Part shown: one piece after another, positions 6,890 to 15,419 of the stretch
Position numbering within the stretch: position 1 is the first letter of the stretch
Layout: each line of letters begins with the position of its first letter
Assembly (NCBI GenBank): GCA_947489195.1
Contig: CANLCT010000031.1
Coordinates: 1-53,083 of the forward strand
DNA length: 53,083 nt
Direction: 5' to 3'
Source: an uncultured Aquimarina sp.
Lineage (GTDB): Bacteria; Bacteroidota; Bacteroidia; Flavobacteriales; Flavobacteriaceae
Program-made: the position numbers and the translations under genes
The notes under the pieces: model-generated
Databases searched by the model: none
Seen by the model: the letters and a program-made list of their open reading frames with translations, nothing else
Told to the model about the DNA's origin: nothing

Positions 6890-8500
6890 TTATTTCTCTT
6901 TTTTAGGAATATTCTCTTTGTAAGGGAAATAGTATTTTAAGCCTACTTGAAATACATTTGAAAAGAAATCATCATCATTAAAAATTTCAAAATTACCAGT
7001 AAGAATTGTATAATCTGAAATACCATAAGAAGTTTTTCCTGTAAATCTTGTAAAAAGACCTGAAAAATCATCTATAAATACCGTTCCATCAACTCGTAGT
7101 TTAAATCTACTTTTCTCTTTACCTAATTTGTATCCAACCCCTAAACCTCCATTCAATCTTTGATCAATTGTCCAATAAGGATATCCCGCTCCTCTATTTA
7201 CAGAAGCCTTTGAAAAAGCTCCTTCGATAAAAGGATAAAAGGTATGTTTCTTTATTTTATTTAAAGGTAATAATGTCGTACGATTAACTACTACTCCTTG
7301 AATTTCATTATCTGTATAATAGTTTATTTCTAATGAAATTATATTCTGAAATCTATTCTTTATATAATGTTCTTTATATAAATTAAGTTGAGATCTGTAT
7401 ATATTTTTACTGTAACCAGGGCCTGTTCGAACTGGATAAATATCTAATTCTGCCCCAAAAAAGTTTTTAATATTTACTGTATGGAAAGTACCTCCTAAAT
7501 TGTAAAATAAATTTGTTGACTCATCTAATTCTGTGCCTCCCCTTAATTTATATCTGTATTTTTTAAACTTTGTTTTATTATAATATTCGTACTGTATCCC
7601 TATTAAAGTTCTGTCAATATTATCTATGCTAGTAATAGGTATGTCTATTTTATAAATATTTGTATGCGTTGCAAATAATGAATGATTATTTTTCTTTTTA
7701 TCATAAAAAGTATACCCTCCCCTTTTAGAAAAAAAGCTTATAACATCATTGTTTGTCTCAATACTTGAATTTACTGTTAAAATCTCACCTTCTGATATTC
7801 GTATATTTTTAATGAGTTCTCTTTTAATTTCTGGATAAAAAAGAGCTGGATAATATCTTATTAATTCTTTCTGTAAATTTCGTTCCACATATAAAACATC
7901 GTTATTAAGCATTTTTCGAGGAATCTCTTTATCATTATTATCAGGTAATGAGTTTGCTAAAATCCACGATCCTTTAAAATCACTCATAGCATGTAAATAG
8001 TTAACCATTACAATTTTTGCTTTGTAATCTTCTGGATGCTTTTCTATGTATGATTTATATGCTTCTTTTAACCCTTCATAATCTTTTAGCTCATAATGCC
8101 AGTATAGTATAGAATCGATCTCAATTTCATCACTACATTTAGCCCATTCCAAGGCTTTTTTGTAATCTTTTTTACCAGCATAAAACCAAGTTATTTCATC
8201 GGTTAAACTAGTTAATTCTTCTTTTTTACAAACAATAATTTCTTTCAATTCTTCTTCAAGTTTAATAGGATCATTGTTTATTAAATATTGAATATATCTA
8301 GCATAATTTTTACTTTTTAATAATTCAAAGTCTTTTGCTTTTATTATCCAATCTATTTTTGCTTCTTCTGTTATTATATTATCACAATCTGCCCATTCTA
8401 AAGCTTTTTTATAATTTTTATTTTTAGCATAAATCCAGGCTATATCACTTGAACTTTTTACTGTTCCTTCAATACATGGTTTTATTTTATTTAATTTAAT
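6890..8500 (-). CDS. TPR plus outer-membrane beta-barrel protein, PelB-like; 3' part of a split gene
   Basis: The open frame runs from just after a stop at 8503-8501 to 6890 (536 codons) and has no ATG near its 5' end. The first usable start would be TTG at 8248, giving 452 residues and no signal peptide. Two related TPR units occur: SSSDIAWIYAKNKNYKKALEW and, about 90 residues later, TDEITWFYAGKKDYKKALEW. About 280 C-terminal residues form alternating beta strands rich in Tyr and aromatics, ending in VFQVGLKYYFPYK, as expected for a transmembrane barrel. P. aeruginosa PelB has the same order of TPR then porin. A barrel needs export, so the missing signal is strong evidence that this is the tail of the upstream deacetylase gene, separated by a TTAAA repeat. 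The barrel call is by pattern only. Confidence 0.7.
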   Translation of the reverse strand: MKLNKIKPCIEGTVKSSSDIAWIYAKNKNYKKALEWADCDNIITEEAKIDWIIKAKDFELLKSKNYARYIQYLINNDPIKLEEELKEIIVCKKEELTSLTDEITWFYAGKKDYKKALEWAKCSDEIEIDSILYWHYELKDYEGLKEAYKSYIEKHPEDYKAKIVMVNYLHAMSDFKGSWILANSLPDNNDKEIPRKMLNNDVLYVERNLQKELIRYYPALFYPEIKRELIKNIRISEGEILTVNSSIETNNDVISFFSKRGGYTFYDKKKNNHSLFATHTNIYKIDIPITSIDNIDRTLIGIQYEYYNKTKFKKYRYKLRGGTELDESTNLFYNLGGTFHTVNIKNFFGAELDIYPVRTGPGYSKNIYRSQLNLYKEHYIKNRFQNIISLEINYYTDNEIQGVVVNRTTLLPLNKIKKHTFYPFIEGAFSKASVNRGAGYPYWTIDQRLNGGLGVGYKLGKEKSRFKLRVDGTVFIDDFSGLFTRFTGKTSYGISDYTILTGNFEIFNDDDFFSNVFQVGLKYYFPYKENIPKKEK

Positions 8501-8508
8501 TTAATTTA
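8478..8508 (-). repeat. Tandem pentanucleotide repeat (TTAAA) at the gene junction
   Basis: On the coding (minus) strand there are four consecutive TTAAA units followed by two TAAAA variants. The stop codon of the 813-residue protein is formed inside the repeat, and so is the stop that bounds the downstream TPR frame. With two TTAAA units instead of four, the frame would read VFKLNKIKPCIEGT and enter the TPR-barrel ORF without a stop. With one, three or five units it would still stop. Confidence 0.8.
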
Positions 8509-10937
8509 AAGACAATACTATTTGGCATATACCACAATAAATATTGAATGTATTGTTCATGATTTTTTTTATTAGGCTCTAGTGTTACTAATTTTTCTAA
8601 CAAACCTATTATTTCATCTTTATTTTTCTCAGATGAAAACATTTTTATGTACTTTTTAATTGGGCCGATAGCATTAGGGAATAATTTAATTTCTCTACTA
8701 AGCCATTTTTTTGAAGCCTCTTCATTTTTATATCCAATAACATTACTTAGCTTTTTTGCATAAATTAAATTTTCGGGATATGGATATTTTATAAAATGTT
8801 CATCTAATGAATCCCATATATCAATTTCTATTTCTTCCCAATTATTTAGCTTTATATAAGCGTTCCAAACTTCTGGCTTTATAATTGAATTTGTATCCAT
8901 TCTATTCTTCAAATTCAAAATTGCTGCTCCTAAATTATCTTCTTGTATATATTCTTGAATCATGTAATCAATAGCAAGAATTTCTGCCCTTCTTTTATAA
9001 AAAGCTGTATAATTTTCCGATGGAGTTTGAATTTTTAAATTTTTAGTTGGCTCTAAATTAATTACGGATATCGCTTTTCTATTTGTTTTTAAAGAATAAA
9101 GGTAACCTTCTAAGTATTCTGTTTTATGATATTCAATGCCTTCATTATTTAATGAAGTATCCATTTTTGCACTATTGGAATAACCTACATACATAAACCA
9201 AAAATGCTCTTTTGTTGAATCTTTAATTTCTAATTTTTCAACTATATATCTATTCCCTTCTTTTCTATTAAAATAATGAGATCTTCGCCACTTTTTCACA
9301 TTTAATGAAGCATCATCGGCGTTCAAATATCTATTAAAAGGATATATCTCTTGAAATTCTTTTAAATAATTTTTAAAAGTAGTAAACATTCCTTCTTTAT
9401 CATTGATCGATTTTCTCCAAAATAAATTATACTTATTTCTATATTCAAAATGACCGCTTGAAGTATTTTTTTCTGATTTAATTTGATATACATCATCGGG
9501 ATGAACAAAATGAGACCAAATACCTGTATATAAATATAAAGATTGTATATCGTAATCTTTTTCATTTTCAATAACATACCCACTCGAAATTCTTGGGTAA
9601 TCAAATAAATACTTGTTCAATTTATCTGTATCGTATTCTCGTCCATTCCCTTCAGCATAACTTCCTAAATAAAGACTGCACATATATTTTATACTAGGAA
9701 TAACTTTTACAAGCTTGTTTAAACCAATACTATCAATATAATTTGATGGAGGCACGTAACTAATAGGTAATTTACCCAATTGAGAAATTTTCCACTTTTT
9801 TTTAGCTGCCTCTAAAGACATCCCCATATAATCAACATTTTTCCAATCATTTAAAAGTAATGATACGTGATTATAACCATGTAAACCCAATTCGTGACCT
9901 TTATTTAACACCTCTTCAGCCATCCAATTACTCCCTAAAACATCTCCTTTTTGGCTATTTAGATCCCATTGTTCAAAAGCAAACGGAGGTAATGTATTAT
10001 CTGAATATTCAAAAGCCACTAATGCCGTATAATCAATATTAAATTCTTTAGATAGTGCTAACATATCCTGCCACCAAACTTTGGTCACAAAATCCCTATT
10101 TGAAATACCCATTTCACTTTTTATAGGTTCATTTTTTGAATCGTATAAAGGAGATGGAAAATCATCAATAAAAATAGTACTTACATTAGCTATTGGATAC
10201 GGTACTCCTTCCAAGCCTTTAATTATCATTGAAAAAAGCAGTCCTCTATCTCTTTTTGTTAAAGTATTGGTACTATTATATAAAATTACATTCCCATTAT
10301 CTATTTTATGCTCAAGTAATACAGGATACTCCATATTGGTAGCTGATGTGGCCAATACATTTATATCACTAACAAAATTTTTTCGTGCTAAACCATAATG
10401 AATTGTTTTTAAGGCATTTTTTTTCCCTTTTAAATTGGGTAATACTGCTTTTTGAAAATATACTCCCTTAGAAGTATTATCTATTTCTAAATTAGCATCG
10501 GGGTTTACCCCCATAAAATAGGCAAATCTTTTATCTTCGATAGTGCTTAATAATACAAGAGATCCTCCTTTTGATACAAATTCAACTATAGCATTAATAG
10601 TCTTTGTTTTTATGTCACGGGTATCCCTAACTATAAGAACTTTTACACTATTCGGTATAAAAGCATTTTTATTCCAATCTCGTATACTAGTTTCTAAAAA
10701 TGAAAATTTTGTATACTCACAAATTTTCTGAAAATGTTTTGCATAACTAGTACTTTCTGTTATTTCTTTATCATTTATAAATTGAATTTGTGGTATTTTT
10801 TCTACTATTGAAATTTCTTTTTCATCAACATATACTTCTTCAATAATTTTTTTACAAGAATCTGTTATTAAAGCTATTAGCAATAAAAAAAGTTTTACTA
10901 AAAATGATAAACTTAAATTGAATATTTTTTTTGACAT
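8496..10937 (-). CDS. DUF2194 polysaccharide deacetylase-like lipoprotein with C-terminal TPRs (PelA deacetylase counterpart)
   Basis: An 813-residue protein with an N-terminal hydrophobic segment ending in Cys (LITDSCKK), probably a lipoprotein signal although the lipobox is not canonical. Residues about 45-245 resemble a class I glutamine amidotransferase-like fold (VLIVRDTRD, FVSKGGSLVLLS). A CE4-like deacetylase domain follows, with metal and catalytic motifs IDDFPSP (near 259), LGLHGYNHVSL (near 353), YVPPSNYID (near 397) and FVHPDD (near 479). The last ~150 residues are helical, TPR-like repeats. I recognise the overall type as DUF2194. In Pseudomonas, PelA deacetylates Pel and binds PelB TPRs. 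The start lies one base after the stop of the upstream membrane gene. The stop lies in a tandem repeat, and the product may originally have continued into the PelB-like barrel. Confidence 0.78.
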   Translation of the reverse strand: MSKKIFNLSLSFLVKLFLLLIALITDSCKKIIEEVYVDEKEISIVEKIPQIQFINDKEITESTSYAKHFQKICEYTKFSFLETSIRDWNKNAFIPNSVKVLIVRDTRDIKTKTINAIVEFVSKGGSLVLLSTIEDKRFAYFMGVNPDANLEIDNTSKGVYFQKAVLPNLKGKKNALKTIHYGLARKNFVSDINVLATSATNMEYPVLLEHKIDNGNVILYNSTNTLTKRDRGLLFSMIIKGLEGVPYPIANVSTIFIDDFPSPLYDSKNEPIKSEMGISNRDFVTKVWWQDMLALSKEFNIDYTALVAFEYSDNTLPPFAFEQWDLNSQKGDVLGSNWMAEEVLNKGHELGLHGYNHVSLLLNDWKNVDYMGMSLEAAKKKWKISQLGKLPISYVPPSNYIDSIGLNKLVKVIPSIKYMCSLYLGSYAEGNGREYDTDKLNKYLFDYPRISSGYVIENEKDYDIQSLYLYTGIWSHFVHPDDVYQIKSEKNTSSGHFEYRNKYNLFWRKSINDKEGMFTTFKNYLKEFQEIYPFNRYLNADDASLNVKKWRRSHYFNRKEGNRYIVEKLEIKDSTKEHFWFMYVGYSNSAKMDTSLNNEGIEYHKTEYLEGYLYSLKTNRKAISVINLEPTKNLKIQTPSENYTAFYKRRAEILAIDYMIQEYIQEDNLGAAILNLKNRMDTNSIIKPEVWNAYIKLNNWEEIEIDIWDSLDEHFIKYPYPENLIYAKKLSNVIGYKNEEASKKWLSREIKLFPNAIGPIKKYIKMFSSEKNKDEIIGLLEKLVTLEPNKKNHEQYIQYLLWYMPNSIVFKLN

Positions 10938-10938
10938 A

Positions 10939-12951
10939 CTAGAATATGAGATCTTTAATTTTACTTGATTTAGGGCTATTAACTATCTCAAATATTTTAG
11001 TTTTCCCATCTGTAAAAAAAGGAGCTACTTTTCTGCCTTTACTTTTTAATTTATTTAATAAGCTTATTACTTCTAAATTTGATGTGGAATGTAAATCTTC
11101 TTCGGAATGATGATGAAAATGCCCCTCTTTCTTTTTTGTTTTCTTTTTTTCTTTTTGTGCTTCTTTTATAAAAACTAAAATACTTGCTGGCAAAATAATT
11201 TGTGGGTTCTCTTTAAGGTATTCTTTATCATTAATATGCTCAAAATATATAGAATCCTTCTCTTCATAAGTATCAACAAAATCTTTATAATTTATAAAAA
11301 AGTGTTTATCTCTACTTATTGATTGAAACTTATTTTTATTAATCACTGCATATGAAAAAGGTAAAAAAGTTTGAGAAATTTTATAATACGCTAAGAGCAT
11401 TTTTTGCGAATCTATATTTGATTTCTCCTTATTCAAATTTATTTTTTGATGACCAAAACAAAAAACAGAAATAAATAGTGTTAAAATTAAACTACTAGCA
11501 ATTGCCGCAGGAATTTTTCTTGATTCTATTTTATGAATAACTTTTAGAAGATTAAAAAAAACTGCACTATTAACACCTAATAGAATACTCATAAAAATGG
11601 TCATTGATTGCATAACTAAATCTTTATCAATAAACCATATATCAAGGTTTTTAGTTAAATATTCAACAAAAACTAATACAATAAAAAAAGACAGAAAAAT
11701 GAATAAAGGCCTATTAAAACTTTTTTTATACTTTACCTTAAATAGTATTATTATACTGCTAATAACACTTAATATTAAATGAATTACAATTAAATTTTCA
11801 TAAGGTATTATAAGCTGTGGAGTAAACTTAACAGTACTTATTGAAACTAAGTTAGTATATAAAAACTGTACAAAACTATATCCTAAAATATAACCTCCAA
11901 TTGCGTAATAAACACCAACTATTGTAAAGGCTAGTAAATAAGCTTTAATCGCTTTTTTTAAATATTTATAATTCCTTCTCCTATGAAAAAGAAACGCTAC
12001 TATTAGAAATAAAGGAAATAAAATTAGTGCTGTAAACAAATTAGTTAAAAAAATAGCACTAATAAAAACTACATGATATTTAAAATATTTTTTTTTATCA
12101 AACACAAAACGTTCTGGTATTAATATAAAAACCATGCATGGTAATAATAACATAAGCGCCAGTAGCATTTGACTGTGCTGAGTAATAAAATTTATATTAA
12201 CAGGAATTAAAAAATATAATAATGCAAAAGATAACGAACTTATTAGAGGCGCTATGTATCTAGATTTTGATAAAACATAAGTAAACCAATAAATTACAAC
12301 GCATATCAAGCTTGATTCAATAATAGAAAAAGATTGAATTGCCATTTCTGGATTGATTCCTGTTAATTTTGCAAATAAACTAATCAAAGCATATTCACCA
12401 ATCATAACATTTCCTGTAGAGATCCATTGCTGGTGATTTAAATTATTTAAAATCGTTAGATCTTGAAACCAAAATGGAGAAAATGTATATAAATCATAAT
12501 TATAAAAATACACCCGCACTATAAAGGCTAGCGTAGCTACTAGTATAATTAACACTAAAGTAAGTTTTTTATGTAATTGACTCTTATTTTTATATTTAAT
12601 AAGAATACTTGATTTTTTTTCAATTTTTTTAAGCCCAAATAATAATAATGATAATTTTTCTCTTTGTAAATGTTCTATAAATTTTGAATTTCCATCATAA
12701 CCTGTGAATTTATATACTAATGAACAAATAAAAATTAATAACAATGAAAAAATATCGTAAGCATTAATTTGAACAAGTAAAAAAACTATAATTATTGATA
12801 AACTCGCATATTTTACCCACCTAGTAACTAAAAAATTAATACTATCTTTTTGTATGCTGTACTTAATAACATATTTGTTTAAAAAATACAAGAAAATAAA
12901 AATTAACATCAACCTTAAAGGTCCTATTAGGATTGAATAATTATCTAACAT
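10939..12951 (-). CDS. Large polytopic membrane protein of the Pel-like operon, possibly GT-C-like
   Basis: A 670-residue protein with roughly 12-14 hydrophobic segments across residues 1-510. A C-terminal soluble part (about 510-670) carries a Lys/His-rich stretch (KKKTKKKEGHFHHHSEEDLH) that could bind metal or be a flexible loop. The first large loop (RVYFYNYDLYTFSPFWFQDL) has the acidic/aromatic character seen in GT-C glycosyltransferases, but I cannot name a family. It has no visible GGDEF, GAF or TPR domain, so it is not PelD or PelE by sequence, although it occupies an operon where those inner-membrane proteins would be expected. It is 15 bp after the GH114 gene and one base before the deacetylase. 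A role as an assembly partner or sugar-adding enzyme is an inference. Confidence 0.7.
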   Translation of the reverse strand: MLDNYSILIGPLRLMLIFIFLYFLNKYVIKYSIQKDSINFLVTRWVKYASLSIIIVFLLVQINAYDIFSLLLIFICSLVYKFTGYDGNSKFIEHLQREKLSLLLFGLKKIEKKSSILIKYKNKSQLHKKLTLVLIILVATLAFIVRVYFYNYDLYTFSPFWFQDLTILNNLNHQQWISTGNVMIGEYALISLFAKLTGINPEMAIQSFSIIESSLICVVIYWFTYVLSKSRYIAPLISSLSFALLYFLIPVNINFITQHSQMLLALMLLLPCMVFILIPERFVFDKKKYFKYHVVFISAIFLTNLFTALILFPLFLIVAFLFHRRRNYKYLKKAIKAYLLAFTIVGVYYAIGGYILGYSFVQFLYTNLVSISTVKFTPQLIIPYENLIVIHLILSVISSIIILFKVKYKKSFNRPLFIFLSFFIVLVFVEYLTKNLDIWFIDKDLVMQSMTIFMSILLGVNSAVFFNLLKVIHKIESRKIPAAIASSLILTLFISVFCFGHQKINLNKEKSNIDSQKMLLAYYKISQTFLPFSYAVINKNKFQSISRDKHFFINYKDFVDTYEEKDSIYFEHINDKEYLKENPQIILPASILVFIKEAQKEKKKTKKKEGHFHHHSEEDLHSTSNLEVISLLNKLKSKGRKVAPFFTDGKTKIFEIVNSPKSSKIKDLIF

Positions 12952-12966
12952 ATAGAGATACTTTAT

Positions 12967-13776
12967 TTAGTTATAATTAGATAATGTTTGAAGATCTATT
13001 TTTGCAAAAAAATAACTCCAGCCTTTATTTTTAATTCGATTTTTTACTTTTCTACAAAGCTTTTTTGAATCTACATATTCAATAATCAGTATTGGAATAT
13101 TGGTTTGTAAAGTTGTTCTTTCTAATTCCTCTTTTCTGTAAATAAAATCCTTTTTTGATCTAAGCTTATATTTCTTGTTTTCAAAATCATAAGCTGTAGC
13201 AACAGATTCTATTAACAAACTATTTACATAAATAGATGTGTCTTTTAATAATGATAAGCCCGCATTTTGCATTAAAAAAGAAGAAGGAAACTCTTGTTTT
13301 ATTCTTTTCAAAAAATTAATTAGATCATCTGCTTGATCTTTCATTGGTCCATATATTGTAAAATTATCTATGTTATCTAAAAACACCCCATCAAAACCCA
13401 AATCAAACAAATTACCCATGGCTTTTATAAGAATCTTTTGGGTTTCTTCTTTTTCTAAATTCAAGTAATTTCCTCCCCAAATTTCATTTTTACCAAAAGT
13501 ATTTGGCATCATTTCTTTGTAATATGGAACTGATGGATGGACTTCTCCTAAACTTATATAAGCTAAAATAGATTTATTGTTATTTTTAAAAATAGTAATA
13601 TCCTCACGGGTATAGTGTTGAGCTTCTAATATTACATAATTATAACCTTTAACTTCTTTTGGATTTAATTTCCCATAACAAATAATAAAATCCTTATTCT
13701 TAACAAGGGAATTAGAAAATGTATAGTTTGTATTAAAAATTACCATAATAAAAAACATTAAATTAATAGGACGCAT
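12967..13776 (-). CDS. GH114/GH166-type glycoside hydrolase (PelA hydrolase counterpart)
   Basis: A 269-residue protein with an N-terminal signal sequence (MRPINLMFFIMVIFNTNYTFS), so exported to the periplasm or anchored there. The single TIM-barrel domain has the endo-alpha-1,4-polygalactosaminidase pattern: YNYVILEAQHYT, AYISLGEVHPS (near 75), GFDGVFLDNIDNF (near 130, with the conserved acidic residues) and SFLMQNAG. The hydrolase domain of PelA, which cleaves the GalNAc-containing Pel polymer, belongs to the same fold group. Here it is a separate gene instead of being fused to the deacetylase. Its start overlaps the end of the pelG-like gene by 14 bp, which suggests coupled translation. 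Confidence 0.85.
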   Translation of the reverse strand: MRPINLMFFIMVIFNTNYTFSNSLVKNKDFIICYGKLNPKEVKGYNYVILEAQHYTREDITIFKNNNKSILAYISLGEVHPSVPYYKEMMPNTFGKNEIWGGNYLNLEKEETQKILIKAMGNLFDLGFDGVFLDNIDNFTIYGPMKDQADDLINFLKRIKQEFPSSFLMQNAGLSLLKDTSIYVNSLLIESVATAYDFENKKYKLRSKKDFIYRKEELERTTLQTNIPILIIEYVDSKKLCRKVKNRIKNKGWSYFFAKIDLQTLSNYN

Positions 13777-15376
13777 AGTAGTAGTAATCTAATTTTTTAA
13801 AAAACTTAATATTTTCTTTTGTCGTTAGAATCATAAATAAGAAGGCTCCACTAAACATGCCTAATACACTGTATTCATATGATACATTTCTACTTAATAA
13901 CAAACCAATAATAAGGTTGACTAAAAAAGACCATGCTAATGCATTTAACGATTTGCTTGGTCTATTTAAAGTAAATAGATATAATGTATTTAATAAACCT
14001 ATAGAAAATAAAGTATATGATATGGCTCCAATACAACAAACTATTTTACTGGTATTTGATAAGGCTTCGCCAAACTGAGATTGATATCCCCAATCTTTAA
14101 CCACTATATTATAAATTAAAGCACCAATAAATAAACTTGTAAAGAGTAATAAACCAATATGCTTACGGTACATTTTATAAATTTTTTGATTGTATTTTTG
14201 ATGGTTTTCAAAAGAAATTTCTTTTTGACCTACATCCAAAAATTTACTAAATGCCACTATACTATATTCTAAAACCCCAGCTAATAGAAAAAATGAAAGA
14301 ATAGCTATATCCATTCCTATCTCATAATCTTTATCATAATATAAAATATATGGAAGTGGTCCATTACTATTATTACTAGATGACCATGCTAATATTCTAT
14401 CTAAAAAAACAAATGCATACAATAAAATCCCATAGGCAAAGTATTGATAATTTTTATAAATTATTGATGAAATTCTTGGGCTTCTTAACGCTACTTCCTG
14501 TTTAGATTCAGTTGTTTTATTATTAAAATAATACTTAAAATACCCCACAGCTATAACAATAGCTAAACTTATACCTATCCAATGTGTAAAGTAAATATGT
14601 ATATCAGTTTTTATTTTTAACAAAATGGCTACAAATGTTCCTAAAATTATAGCTACTGATATTACACCACGTTTTTTTATTGTATGCATGGGAGCTAGTA
14701 CAAGTAATAAAGCTCCAATTAATAATGAATAAACAAATACAGTTAAGATAAATTCAAACGGGTATAAGTAAACTAAAAAGTTTATTAAACAAATAATAAG
14801 AAAAATTCCTATAATAGTATATATCCCTAATTTTATAATATCTAAACTTACTTTTTTTGTTAAATCAAAATCCATTTGATACCAATGATAAGAAGCTTGC
14901 CTACCGATGACTTGAACAAAACCTCCTGTTATAATTAATCCTAAAATAACTCCCAAAACCACTGCTGTGGATTGTATTTTATTAAAACCTAAATAAGTCC
15001 ATAGAGAGTATCTAAATATTATAATTGATGCTATTTGCAAAAAAATTGGAATCAAATGAAATAACCCCAAAGGATAATGCTTTAAAAACAATTTAGCGTT
15101 TACCCATTGATATCCTGAAACAGCAATGCTTTTATCTAGTGTAGCATTATTAGTCTCGTTTTTATCAATTTCTGTAATATTTAGTTTGATATAAATATCT
15201 TTTGCTAGGCTTTCAATTGATTCAAAACCAAAATCACTACTAGTATCTATATTTCTAATCCCAAATGATTCAATGGTAGCTCTTACAACTTTAACATTTA
15301 CAGGTTTCCCTATTTTATTCTTAATATCCAAATAAAGCTTTTGGCAATTACTATCTTGTTTATTATTAGAGGGCAT
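13763..15376 (-). CDS. pelG: PelG-like exopolysaccharide transporter (MOP superfamily)
   Basis: A 537-residue integral membrane protein with about 12 TM segments starting near residue 105. It resembles PelG, the Wzx-like inner-membrane component that pairs with PelF. Features include the membrane motif GGFVQVIGRQASYHWYQ, the segment AYGILLYAFVFLDRILAW and the C-terminal TM cluster. Family PelG proteins are about 456 residues. This one has an extra cytoplasmic-looking N-terminal region of about 85-100 residues (VKVVRATIESFGIRNIDTSS and on) that I do not recognise. It sits 43 bp after pelF and overlaps the next gene. The assignment is strengthened by the adjacent PelF. Confidence 0.85.
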   Translation of the reverse strand: MPSNNKQDSNCQKLYLDIKNKIGKPVNVKVVRATIESFGIRNIDTSSDFGFESIESLAKDIYIKLNITEIDKNETNNATLDKSIAVSGYQWVNAKLFLKHYPLGLFHLIPIFLQIASIIIFRYSLWTYLGFNKIQSTAVVLGVILGLIITGGFVQVIGRQASYHWYQMDFDLTKKVSLDIIKLGIYTIIGIFLIICLINFLVYLYPFEFILTVFVYSLLIGALLLVLAPMHTIKKRGVISVAIILGTFVAILLKIKTDIHIYFTHWIGISLAIVIAVGYFKYYFNNKTTESKQEVALRSPRISSIIYKNYQYFAYGILLYAFVFLDRILAWSSSNNSNGPLPYILYYDKDYEIGMDIAILSFFLLAGVLEYSIVAFSKFLDVGQKEISFENHQKYNQKIYKMYRKHIGLLLFTSLFIGALIYNIVVKDWGYQSQFGEALSNTSKIVCCIGAISYTLFSIGLLNTLYLFTLNRPSKSLNALAWSFLVNLIIGLLLSRNVSYEYSVLGMFSGAFLFMILTTKENIKFFKKLDYYYYASY

Positions 15377-15419
15377 CTATTTTTGTAATGTAGTGTTAGA
15401 AAACAATAAGTTGAAAAAT

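Noticed and set aside
6890..8248. A self-contained 452-residue gene starting at TTG 8248
   Set aside because: The same frame is open for 84 codons further upstream with clear TPR sequence, and the TTG form would have no signal peptide for an outer-membrane barrel. It is better read as the tail of a split gene.
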